DNA from: an uncultured Bacteroidales bacterium
GTDB taxonomy: Bacteria; Bacteroidota; Bacteroidia; Bacteroidales; UBA3824
Assembly: GCA_937877455.1 (NCBI GenBank)
Contig: CALFIU010000053.1
Coordinates: forward strand, 17,383-81,382
Length of the DNA: 64,000 nucleotides
Direction: 5' to 3'
The translations under genes and the position numbers were made by a program. The stretch's first letter is position 1. Each line of letters begins with the position of its first letter. The notes beneath the pieces were generated by a model. That model saw nothing but the letters and a program-made list of their open reading frames with translations. It ran no database searches and was not told the origin of the DNA. Positions 26,593 to 34,534 of this stretch are shown here, piece after piece.

Positions 26593-28029
26593 ATGAAAAA
26601 ATTTTCACTAATATTACTATTAGCCTTTGCAATAATTTCTGCATTAAACTCATGCGACAAAGACGACAGCAACAACTCCGAAACCTCAGAAATACAAGTG
26701 TTATCCACCTCACCAACCGACGGAGAAACCGACGTTCCTTCAGGAACTAACCAAGCAGAAATAACTTATAATCAGGATATTAGTTATTCCGTAATCAATG
26801 GCAGCGTAACCGTCAACGGTGAAAAAGCAAGTTTTTCAAAAGAAGGGAACAACAAACTTAAAATAACAGGATTTACAGTAAAACCCGGTAACACATACAA
26901 AATAGTTGTAACCGCAGGTACAGTTGTTGGTTACGACAAAGAATTTACGTTTTCATTTTCGGGAAAAACCATTACAACAAGTGGAGAAATAAAAACAACA
27001 GCCATAAACTCTTCCAACACCAACGTACAAAAAGTTTACGAATTTTTGTACCAAAACTATGGGAAAAAAATAATATCAGGAGCAATGGCTACCAACACAC
27101 TGCCTCAAGCAGAAGCCGACCTTGTAAAAGAAGCCACAGGAAAATATCCCGCAATGTTAACATTCGATTTCATATTCAGCAATCTTACATCAGAACGTAG
27201 TTCGTGGGAACAAGCATCAATCTACCAAAAAGACGAAAACATAGCCATTTACGAAAACCATTGGAAAGCAGGTGGCATTGTATCAGCATGTTGGCATCTC
27301 AACGCCCCTCCATCAGAATCGGCAGCAGCATACAACCAAGTTAACAATTCAGACATTTCTTGGAACGCTAAAACAGATGGTTTTTCTGCCGCAAATGCTA
27401 CTAAAGATGGCTGTTGGGAAAAAGAATTTCTTGATTTTTCGTTAGAAATAGTAGCCAAAGACCTTAAAATTTACAAAGACAAAGACATACCCGTTGTATG
27501 GCGACCATTTCACGAAGCCGCTGGTCACAACGGCAACTATAACCAATACGGTTGGTTTTGGTGGGGAAAATCTGGCGCAGAAGCATACGTAAAACTATGG
27601 AAATACATGTTTGATTATTTCAAAAACAAAGGACTTGACAATCTAATATGGGTTTGGAACACCCAATACAGCAACACAACGCCACTTGATTACGATTGGT
27701 ATCCGGGCAACGACTATGTTGACATTGTAGCTTGCGACATTTACGAAAAAACAGCAGCCGAATGTGCTGAACAATACGCATTACTAACCGAAATTTGGTC
27801 TGACAAAATAATCGCACTCAGCGAAAACGGCTCAATCGGCAACATTAGCCAAATTTGGAACGAAGGCGGAACATTCTCATACTTTATGCCGTGGTACACA
27901 TACGATGAATCAAACTCAGGTGGCGTATTAACCGACCTCAACAAATCTATCCACGCTAAAACCGCATGGTGGGAAGATGCAGCCAATTGCGAAAACGTAA
28001 TTTTTAGAGAAGATATGCCAGGTTGGTAA
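26593..28029 (+). CDS. GH26 beta-mannanase lipoprotein
   Basis: A 478-residue protein with lipobox ALNS-C (Cys21) followed by acidic residues, the pattern of surface-exposed Bacteroidota lipoproteins. An Ig-like domain (~33-125, VLSTSPTDGETDVPSGTNQAEITYNQDI) precedes the GH26 (beta/alpha)8 domain (~140-475). The catalytic acid/base is Glu308 in VVWRPFHEAAGHN and the nucleophile is Glu411 in IIALSENGSIG; other GH26 landmarks are SGAMATN, LTFDFIF and ACWHLNAP. It should cleave internal beta-1,4-mannosidic bonds of mannan or glucomannan at the cell surface. It lies between the acetylesterase and the sugar epimerase. Confidence 0.94.
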   Translation: MKKFSLILLLAFAIISALNSCDKDDSNNSETSEIQVLSTSPTDGETDVPSGTNQAEITYNQDISYSVINGSVTVNGEKASFSKEGNNKLKITGFTVKPGNTYKIVVTAGTVVGYDKEFTFSFSGKTITTSGEIKTTAINSSNTNVQKVYEFLYQNYGKKIISGAMATNTLPQAEADLVKEATGKYPAMLTFDFIFSNLTSERSSWEQASIYQKDENIAIYENHWKAGGIVSACWHLNAPPSESAAAYNQVNNSDISWNAKTDGFSAANATKDGCWEKEFLDFSLEIVAKDLKIYKDKDIPVVWRPFHEAAGHNGNYNQYGWFWWGKSGAEAYVKLWKYMFDYFKNKGLDNLIWVWNTQYSNTTPLDYDWYPGNDYVDIVACDIYEKTAAECAEQYALLTEIWSDKIIALSENGSIGNISQIWNEGGTFSYFMPWYTYDESNSGGVLTDLNKSIHAKTAWWEDAANCENVIFREDMPGW

Positions 28030-28042
28030 AAACAATTTTTAC

Positions 28043-28067
28043 AGCCTTAGCCTAAAAAACTAAGGCT
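28043..28067 (+). terminator. Hairpin after the GH26 gene
   Basis: AGCCTTAG (28043-28050) is perfectly inverted at 28060-28067, 13 bases after the stop. There is no T run on the plus strand, so read-through into the epimerase gene is possible. Confidence 0.5.
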
Positions 28068-28132
28068 ATTGAAACAAATAATAAAAATAAGAACGTAAAA
28101 AACAAAGGACATTTCTTTTGAAAATATAAAAA

Positions 28133-29332
28133 ATGGATAAAAAAATTGTTACACTAAAAGAAGAAACAACCCAAGAACTAAGCAATATTCTCAATTTTTG
28201 GGCAAAAAACACAATTGATGAAACCAATGGAGGATTTATTGGTGCAATAGACGGCGATGGCACAAAACATCCCGAAGCCGAAAAAGGTGCAGTTCTCAAC
28301 GCAAGAATCCTGTGGTCTTACTCGGCAGCATACCGCATCACCAAAAACGAAGAATATCTAAAACTTGCAAAACGAGCATTAGAATACAACATAAAACATT
28401 TTTTTGACAGAAAAAATGGCGGTTCATATTGGATGCTAACCCCCGAAGGCAAACCATCAAACACACGTAAACAAATCTACGCAATAGCCTTTTTGATTTA
28501 TGGCATATCAGAATACGTCAGAGCCACTGGCGACGAAAAACCATTGAGTTATGCTCAAGACCTTTTTATTGCCATAGAACGCTATAGTTTTGATAAACAA
28601 AACAATGGCTACATAGAAGCACTTTCAGAAGATTGGCAAACCCTTGAAGATATGCGTTTGAGCGACAAAGACGCAAATTCGCCAAAATCTATGAACACAC
28701 ACCTTCACATTCTTGAAGCATACGCATGCTTATATAGAGTATGGAAAGACGTAGAACTTGAGCAACAACTAAAAAACCTCATCGAAGTTTTCCTTGATAA
28801 AATTATTGACCAACAACACGGATTTTTCAATCTGTTTTTTTCAATGGATTGGAAACATGAATCACAAATTAACTCATACGGACACGACATTGAAGGATCG
28901 TGGTTACTATGGGAAGCCGCAGAAGTACTTGGAGACCAACAAGTTTTGCAACGAGTAAAACCTGTAATTTTAAAAATGGCAGAACAAGCCCTTAGAGATG
29001 GAATAGACCATGAGGATGGCGGCATGATGAACGATGGTTTATTTGGTAAAATAGAAGACAGCGACAAACATTGGTGGCCACAAGCCGAAAGTGTTATTGG
29101 ATTTTTTAACGCTTGGCAACTCTCAAACGACGAAAAATTCTTACAAGCAAGCATCAACTCTTGGAATTTTATCAAATCATATATAATCGACCACCAAAAA
29201 GGCGAATGGTTTTGGCGTGTAAGCCGCACACATCAAGTTTATACCCAAGAACAAAAAACTGGACCTTGGAAATGCCCATATCACAACAGCCGTATGTGCA
29301 TGGAAATTATCGAAAGAATAAATAGTTTATAA
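28133..29332 (+). CDS. AGE-family sugar epimerase, probable cellobiose 2-epimerase
   Basis: A 399-residue (alpha/alpha)6-barrel protein of the N-acylglucosamine 2-epimerase superfamily. Features are NFWAKNTIDETNGGFIGAIDGDG, LNARILWSYSAAYR, MNTHLHILEAYACLYRVWKD, GHDIEGSWLLWEAAEVLG, HWWPQAESVIGFFNAWQ and EWFWRVSRTHQVYTQEQKTGPWKCPYHNSRMCMEI. Conserved His residues in the HLH, GHD and YHN segments fit the catalytic histidines. No signal peptide, so it is cytoplasmic. Beside a GH26 mannanase it most likely converts mannobiose to mannosyl-glucose, the first intracellular step of the Bacteroides mannan pathway; the GH130 phosphorylase that normally follows is not in this window. Confidence 0.88.
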   Translation: MDKKIVTLKEETTQELSNILNFWAKNTIDETNGGFIGAIDGDGTKHPEAEKGAVLNARILWSYSAAYRITKNEEYLKLAKRALEYNIKHFFDRKNGGSYWMLTPEGKPSNTRKQIYAIAFLIYGISEYVRATGDEKPLSYAQDLFIAIERYSFDKQNNGYIEALSEDWQTLEDMRLSDKDANSPKSMNTHLHILEAYACLYRVWKDVELEQQLKNLIEVFLDKIIDQQHGFFNLFFSMDWKHESQINSYGHDIEGSWLLWEAAEVLGDQQVLQRVKPVILKMAEQALRDGIDHEDGGMMNDGLFGKIEDSDKHWWPQAESVIGFFNAWQLSNDEKFLQASINSWNFIKSYIIDHQKGEWFWRVSRTHQVYTQEQKTGPWKCPYHNSRMCMEIIERINSL

Positions 29333-29339
29333 TACAAAT

Positions 29340-29379
29340 AGTGTTGTCAAAAAGTAAAGAGATACTTTTTGACAACACT
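29340..29379 (+). terminator. Terminator after the epimerase gene
   Basis: A perfect 17-bp stem (29340-29356 with 29363-29379) followed by a T-rich stretch, 7 bases after the stop. Confidence 0.85.
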
Positions 29380-29468
29380 TTCTATTTTTGTTGAAAATTA
29401 AAAAAAATTCAACAAAAAGTTGAATTACAAAAATTGCCAATAAATACAATAGGACACGGCATATAAAA

Positions 29469-30200
29469 ATGCGTTACATACTAACCCTCGCCTACAATGG
29501 CGACAACTACCACGGTTGGCAAATACAACCCAACGCCACCACAGTGCAACAAACTCTCAACAATTGTTTTTCGCTCTTGCTAAAACAAGAAATAGATATG
29601 CTCGGTTGTGGACGCACCGACACAGGTGTACACGCAAGTATGTTTGTTGCACATTTTGATGTAGAACAAGAAATACAAGACACAGAAAAATTGCTTATTA
29701 AAGCAAATAAATTCTTACCCAAAGACATAGCAATTTATAAAATAGAAAAAACATCGAATGATTTCAATGCCAGATTTAGCGCAAAAAGTAGAACCTACCG
29801 CTATCTCGTTCACACAAAAAAAGACCCATTTTTAAACAAAATTTCGTGGTTTTACCCCTACCCCCTCGACATTAACATAATGAACGAAGCTTGCAAAACA
29901 TTAAAAAAATACAAAGATTTTTCTTGTTTTGCCAAATCGGGAGGACAAACTGCAACCAATTTTTGCGACATTTATTCAGCACAATGGCAACTATTCGACA
30001 ATTACAAATATACATTCACAATCTCTGCCAATAGATTTTTGCGCAATATGGTACGCGCAATAACAGGAACAATGATAGAACTTGGAACTCACAAAATAGA
30101 CCTTGTAGGCTTTGAAAACATCATAAACTCCAAAAACCGTAGCAACGCAGGCGCAAGCGTTCCCGCACAAGCATTAACTCTAATTGACGTTGAATATTAA
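29469..30200 (+). CDS. truA: tRNA pseudouridine(38-40) synthase TruA
   Basis: A 243-residue enzyme that isomerises uridines 38-40 in the anticodon arm of tRNAs. It opens with RYILTLAYNGDNYHGWQIQPN and carries the catalytic Asp51 in GCGRTDTGVHA; later motifs are FNARFSAKSRTYRYLV and NRFLRNMVRAITGTMIELG. The length is typical. It follows the terminator of the mannan-type locus and has no close partner on either side. Confidence 0.97.
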   Translation: MRYILTLAYNGDNYHGWQIQPNATTVQQTLNNCFSLLLKQEIDMLGCGRTDTGVHASMFVAHFDVEQEIQDTEKLLIKANKFLPKDIAIYKIEKTSNDFNARFSAKSRTYRYLVHTKKDPFLNKISWFYPYPLDINIMNEACKTLKKYKDFSCFAKSGGQTATNFCDIYSAQWQLFDNYKYTFTISANRFLRNMVRAITGTMIELGTHKIDLVGFENIINSKNRSNAGASVPAQALTLIDVEY

Positions 30201-30378
30201 CAAAAAAAAAACCACAACCTACATAAAAAAATACAACAAATAACCATATCAAACAATAAAAAATTATACATTTTCAAAAAAAACTGAATATTTATCGAAA
30301 ATATTTTTTTATATAAATTTTATTTTCTAAATTGGTAGTCGAAAATTTAAAATAATAAACCTACTAATTTTTAACAAG

Positions 30379-30786
30379 ATGGCTTATAAAATTATTGACG
30401 TAGAAGGCATCGGCGAAATTTACGCCGAAAAATTAATTGCGGCAGGTATCGAAACCGCAGAAATACTATTAGAAAAATGTGCCGCACCCGCAGGACGCAA
30501 AACATTAGCAGAGCAAACTGGTATTTCGGAAAAACTAATTCTCAAATGGACTAACCATGCCGATTTGTTTAGAATAAACGGTGTAGGACCGCAATTTGCA
30601 GAATTGCTCGAAGCCGCTGGCGTTGACACTGTTAAAGAATTTAGACACAGAGTTGCAGCCAATTTAAAAGCAAAAATGGACGAAGTTAACGAAGAAAAAC
30701 ACCTTTGCGGTAGAGTTCCTTCTGAGGTTGAAATCCAAAAAATGATTGACCAAGCAAAAGAGCTTCCTCCAACAATGACTTATTAA
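30379..30786 (+). CDS. DUF4332 helix-hairpin-helix protein
   Basis: A 135-residue protein built from two helix-hairpin-helix-like units: IDVEGIGEIYAEKLIAAGIETAEILLEKC near the N-terminus and FRINGVGPQFAELLEAAGVDTVKEFRHR in the middle. It matches the DUF4332 family as I know it, small soluble proteins that resemble the non-specific DNA-binding tip of other HhH proteins. No enzymatic motif and no signal peptide. A nucleoid or DNA-binding role is possible but unproven. A Cys (HLCGRVPSE) near the C-terminus is the only unusual residue. Confidence 0.87.
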   Translation: MAYKIIDVEGIGEIYAEKLIAAGIETAEILLEKCAAPAGRKTLAEQTGISEKLILKWTNHADLFRINGVGPQFAELLEAAGVDTVKEFRHRVAANLKAKMDEVNEEKHLCGRVPSEVEIQKMIDQAKELPPTMTY

Positions 30787-31118
30787 AAAAGTTGGAATAA
30801 AAAAACACCCAAAAAATTCCAAAATAAATAAGTTTTGACTTAAAATAAAGGCTATCCAAAATTAGAAAAAAAACAAAACAAAAATATGTATAATCTACTT
30901 TTGGATTGCCTTGTTTTTTGAATTTAAAGTATAATCCTCAAAAAAAACAATCAATAATAAGTTATCAACTTGAAAATAAATTATTTAAGGGGAACAAAAC
31001 GCAACGATAACTTACTATAAATCAAAATATTATTTTTTTTACTTGAAAATTGTAAAAAATTATTTGAAAAAATATGCAAAAAAAACATACAAAAGTTAGG
31101 TTATTCCGCTTAAATAAG
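30787..31118. other. AT-rich gene-free stretch
   Basis: Between the DUF4332 gene and the H1-like gene. An imperfect inverted repeat (GGCTATCCAAAA near 30852 with TTTTGGATTGCC near 30900, loop ~35) may terminate the DUF4332 transcript. I see no ORF with a sensible start and no RNA gene in the remainder. Confidence 0.4.
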
Positions 31119-31126
31119 TAATTTTG
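31119..31126 (+). promoter_or_regulatory. -7 element for the H1-like gene
   Basis: TAATTTTG, 61 bases upstream of the ATG at 31188. The leader between them contains a short GCCC/GGGC hairpin. Confidence 0.55.
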
Positions 31127-31187
31127 CCACCACTATAAACAATTAAACCGCCCCTTTAATGGGCATAACATTAAAAAACGTAAGAAA

Positions 31188-31361
31188 ATGAAAGAATTGG
31201 TTGAAGAAATCGAAAAATTGTATGCAGAATTTATTGAAAACGCAAACAAACAAATCGAAGGCAACAAAGCAGCAGGAACACGCGCTCGTAAAGCATCTTT
31301 GGAAATTGAAAAGAAAACCAAAGAATTCCGTAAAGTTTCTATCGAAGCTTCAAAAAAATAA
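31188..31361 (+). CDS. Histone H1 (Hc1)-like small DNA-binding protein
   Basis: A 57-residue protein too short for most ORF thresholds. It starts MKELVEEIEKLYAEFIENA, continues with GNKAAGTRARKASLEIEKK and ends VSIEASKK. The Lys/Arg/Ala-rich helix with KAAGTRARKAS is the signature of the Bacteroidota histone H1 family related to chlamydial Hc1, thought to coat and compact DNA. The gene has its own -7 element upstream and a perfect terminator hairpin downstream, so it is a free-standing transcription unit. Composition: about one quarter Lys, Glu-rich N-terminal half, no Cys or Trp. Confidence 0.9.
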   Translation: MKELVEEIEKLYAEFIENANKQIEGNKAAGTRARKASLEIEKKTKEFRKVSIEASKK

Positions 31362-31397
31362 TTTCACATTATTTTATTAGCAAAGAAACAAAAATTT

Positions 31398-31440
31398 AAC
31401 CTGCAAATATATAGTTAGTTATAATATTTGCAGGTTTTAT
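31398..31440 (+). terminator. Terminator after the H1-like gene
   Basis: A perfect 13-bp stem (31398-31410 with 31424-31436) followed by TTATTATTTATTTT. It lies between convergent genes and can also serve the TetR gene at 31462. Confidence 0.85.
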
Positions 31441-31461
31441 TATTTATTTTACTATCAAAAC

Positions 31462-32049
31462 TTAACAAAAAAACTGCGGTGCAATATTTTTCAATAATCG
31501 CGACAATTTGGTAATATCGTGTCTATTATCAGTATTTATCATATAACCAATAATACCAAAAAAAGCAGATAAAATAACCTCAGCAAGCAACGGAATATCC
31601 TCACGTGATATATTTGTAAACTCCTGAGATTCAACACCTTCAAGAAACAATTGTGTAAGAAATATGTTTTCAAACTCTACAATTTTAAGATATTCATTTT
31701 TTCCAGCAGTTTTATCTTTAATCTCGTTAGTTATTATACTCAACAATGTTAGTCTATTGGAAAGTTCCAAGGCAAGTTGATCTAAATAAGCAAGGATTTT
31801 TTCGCTTGATTTTTGTTTACAATCAATTTTTTCTTTCACCGACTTACGCATCTCTTGCATCTCGTAAGAAACCACGGCATCAAAAATCTGTTCTTTACTT
31901 GAAAAAAAATGGTAAATAGTGCTTTTTGCACGGTTTGTGGCTTCGGCAATATCTTCGATGGATGTTTTTTTGTAGCCATATTGCAAAAAAAGCCGTTGGG
32001 CATTGGTTACAATATCATTAATAGTAAAATCAAATTTTTCTTGTTTCAT
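31462..32049 (-). CDS. TetR/AcrR family transcriptional regulator
   Basis: A 195-residue protein. The N-terminal helix-turn-helix (residues ~10-57) reads ITNDIVTNAQRLFLQYGYKKTSIEDIAEATNRAKSTIYHFFSSKEQIFDAVV with the second helix and STIYHFF typical of TetR. The C-terminal ligand-binding half is all-helical and not classifiable by eye. The gene is divergent from the TPR-SpoIIE gene at 32279 (229-bp AT-rich gap), so either gene could be its target; no obvious palindromic operator was found there. Confidence 0.92.
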   Translation of the reverse strand: MKQEKFDFTINDIVTNAQRLFLQYGYKKTSIEDIAEATNRAKSTIYHFFSSKEQIFDAVVSYEMQEMRKSVKEKIDCKQKSSEKILAYLDQLALELSNRLTLLSIITNEIKDKTAGKNEYLKIVEFENIFLTQLFLEGVESQEFTNISREDIPLLAEVILSAFFGIIGYMINTDNRHDITKLSRLLKNIAPQFFC

Positions 32050-32278
32050 TATTTTTGATTATATTTGTAGTTTTTTTAACAATGTGTATATACTAATTAG
32101 CAATTTTTAAAAGAAAAAATGGCTTTTTTTCATAATCCATCAAAACTTAATAAGTTAGATGTTTTTATAGTTAAAAAGTTTAAAATCAAAAGCAATAATT
32201 TTATAAAAAAAAAATTATAAAATAAAGAGATTGGGCATAAAATATGTTGGTTTTCTTTAAATATTTTTTTGTAAAAAA

Positions 32279-34501
32279 ATGATTAATAAGTTTATTTTCA
32301 AGCAAATAATATATATACTACTTTTTGTAGCAATAATTCCATATAATGCCGTTGGACAGAAATCAACTTTCGATAGTTTGGAAGTAATTCTTAGCCAAAA
32401 TCTTGAAAACGGAATTAATGGCAGTCAAAATATGCCAATTTTGCAACAACTATTTGCTTTAACCAACATTTCAAAACCATACCTTGCATTAGAATACGGT
32501 GCATTAGCATTAAACACCGCCATGGAAATAGGCGACGAGCAAAGCAAAGCAGAATGGTATTGCAAGATAGCAGACATTTATTTTGAACAAAAGACATACT
32601 ACATGGCGATGCAAAATTATTTTTCAGCTTTTGAAATATACAATAGGCTTGGCATGAAAAAAGAAAGCGCATACGCCCAAATGAACATTGGCGAAACTTA
32701 TTTTATTCAAGGCGTAGAAGACGTTTCTCTATCATATTATAAACAAGCCGAAGAAATTTTCAACATAATAAACAATCAACGTGGTTTGGCAAAGGTAAAA
32801 AACAAAATTGGACTTGTAAACTTAGAAATGTATCAATACGACAAAGCAATGGAAATGTTTAACCAATCGTTGAAAATAAGCGAGTTGCTTAAAGATCCAC
32901 AACTAACCGCCGAAACATATTGCAACATTGCCGAAACATATTTTCAAAGCGAAGATTTCAACAACGAAAACCAATATCTTACCAAAGCCATAATAAAATT
33001 TAGGCTATCTGGCGACAGACTTTCAATGGGTAAATGCTATTATAAAATAGGCGATATGTATCTTTACCAAGAAGAATACGACAAAGCCTACATAAACTAC
33101 TTACAAAGCGGAAATATATTCAAGGCATTCGACCTACCATTATTGCAAACGCAAGTAAAAAACAAACTTGCACGCATAAACTTTATACAAGGCATGTATC
33201 AAGAGGCAATGACAACTGTCAAAGAAGCATTGAATACTGCCACAGAGCACGAATTACTTCAAGAAAAATCAGACGCTTATTTGCTTATGGCCGACATTTC
33301 GTATGCATTGAAAAAAAACACAGAGGCTTACGATAATCTTCAAAGATATATTCAAGTAAAAGATTCTGTAATTCAAGAAAAACGCGAAGAAAGATTTTCT
33401 GAACTACAAGTAAGTATTGCTACAAAAGAAAAAGAAAAAGAACTTGCATTGGCTGCTCAAGAAATGCAACGCAAAGAAATTGTCTTTAGAGTGGTAATGA
33501 TAATGTCAACACTTATACTCTTATTTTTAGTAATAATTTTTCTTAACAATCGTAAAATTAAGAAAGTTAACAACCTACTAACAATGAGAAACGACGAAAT
33601 AAAACGCCGTAACGAAGAAATTGTAGTGCAAAAAAACATTGTTGATAAGGCTAACCTTGAAATAAAAAAGCAAAAAAACGAAATAGAAGAAATAAACCAC
33701 AATATAACAGCAGGCATCAACTACGCCGCACGCATACAACACGCCACATTACCTAATATCTCATTCATAAAACAGCATTTCCAAGACGGATTTGTATTTT
33801 TCAACCCCAAAGAAACTGTAAGTGGTGATTTCTATTGGTTTGCTGAAGTAAAAGACGAAAGACCACCATCGCTATTTCGTAGAAACAAAGAAAATGAAGA
33901 AAATGCAAAATATATTGTTGCTGTTATTGATTGTACTGGTCATGGTGTGCCTGGAGCTTTTATGAGCATGCTTGGCGATGCTTTTTTAAATCAAATTGTT
34001 AAACAACAAAAAACAACATCTCCAGACCTTATTCTCAACGAGTTACACAAATTTATAAGAGCAACACTTCAACAAGAAACCAGCGAAAATAACGATGGCA
34101 TGGACGTAGCAATATGTACCATTGACAAAAGTAACAATAAAATGGAGTTTGCAGGAGCAAAAAATCCACTTATATACATACAACGCGGCGAAGTACATAA
34201 AATAAACGGCGACCTCAAATGCATTGGAGGAATGCAGAAAGAACAAGAACGAATTTTTACAAAACACACCATAAATATTGATGACTCTACACGTTTTTAT
34301 ATATATTCCGATGGTTTTCAAGATCAATTTGGAGGCAAAATGGGCAGAAAATTTATGGCAAAACCATTTCGCGATATGCTAATTGAAAATAGTAGCAAAC
34401 CATTTGAGGAACAACGACAAATATTGCAAGAAAAATTTATCGAATGGAAAGGCGATTTTATACAAATGGACGATACAACAATAATTGGTATAAAAATTTA
34501 A
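32279..34501 (+). CDS. TPR-sensor membrane protein phosphatase (TPR + SpoIIE/PP2C)
   Basis: A 740-residue protein. A signal peptide (~1-26, NAVG-QK) is followed by about seven tetratricopeptide repeats (~65-380, e.g. AEWYCKIADIYFEQKTYYMAMQNYFSAFEIY). These precede a transmembrane helix (401-422), a cytoplasmic coiled coil, the linker ITAGINYAARIQHATL, and a SpoIIE phosphatase domain (~495-740) with SGDFYW, DCTGHGVPGAFMS and YSDGFQDQFG. The TPR part would therefore be periplasmic and the phosphatase cytoplasmic. This is a common Bacteroidota signalling architecture; its partner is unknown. The linker closely matches that of the PAS-SpoIIE protein at 7361. Confidence 0.93.
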   Translation: MINKFIFKQIIYILLFVAIIPYNAVGQKSTFDSLEVILSQNLENGINGSQNMPILQQLFALTNISKPYLALEYGALALNTAMEIGDEQSKAEWYCKIADIYFEQKTYYMAMQNYFSAFEIYNRLGMKKESAYAQMNIGETYFIQGVEDVSLSYYKQAEEIFNIINNQRGLAKVKNKIGLVNLEMYQYDKAMEMFNQSLKISELLKDPQLTAETYCNIAETYFQSEDFNNENQYLTKAIIKFRLSGDRLSMGKCYYKIGDMYLYQEEYDKAYINYLQSGNIFKAFDLPLLQTQVKNKLARINFIQGMYQEAMTTVKEALNTATEHELLQEKSDAYLLMADISYALKKNTEAYDNLQRYIQVKDSVIQEKREERFSELQVSIATKEKEKELALAAQEMQRKEIVFRVVMIMSTLILLFLVIIFLNNRKIKKVNNLLTMRNDEIKRRNEEIVVQKNIVDKANLEIKKQKNEIEEINHNITAGINYAARIQHATLPNISFIKQHFQDGFVFFNPKETVSGDFYWFAEVKDERPPSLFRRNKENEENAKYIVAVIDCTGHGVPGAFMSMLGDAFLNQIVKQQKTTSPDLILNELHKFIRATLQQETSENNDGMDVAICTIDKSNNKMEFAGAKNPLIYIQRGEVHKINGDLKCIGGMQKEQERIFTKHTINIDDSTRFYIYSDGFQDQFGGKMGRKFMAKPFRDMLIENSSKPFEEQRQILQEKFIEWKGDFIQMDDTTIIGIKI

Positions 34502-34534
34502 ATTTAGTTTTAGAGCATAACAATATAGAAAATG

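Noticed and set aside
34502..34534. Terminator between the TPR-SpoIIE gene and copA
   Set aside because: Only 33 bases between convergent genes and no stem with a T run was found.
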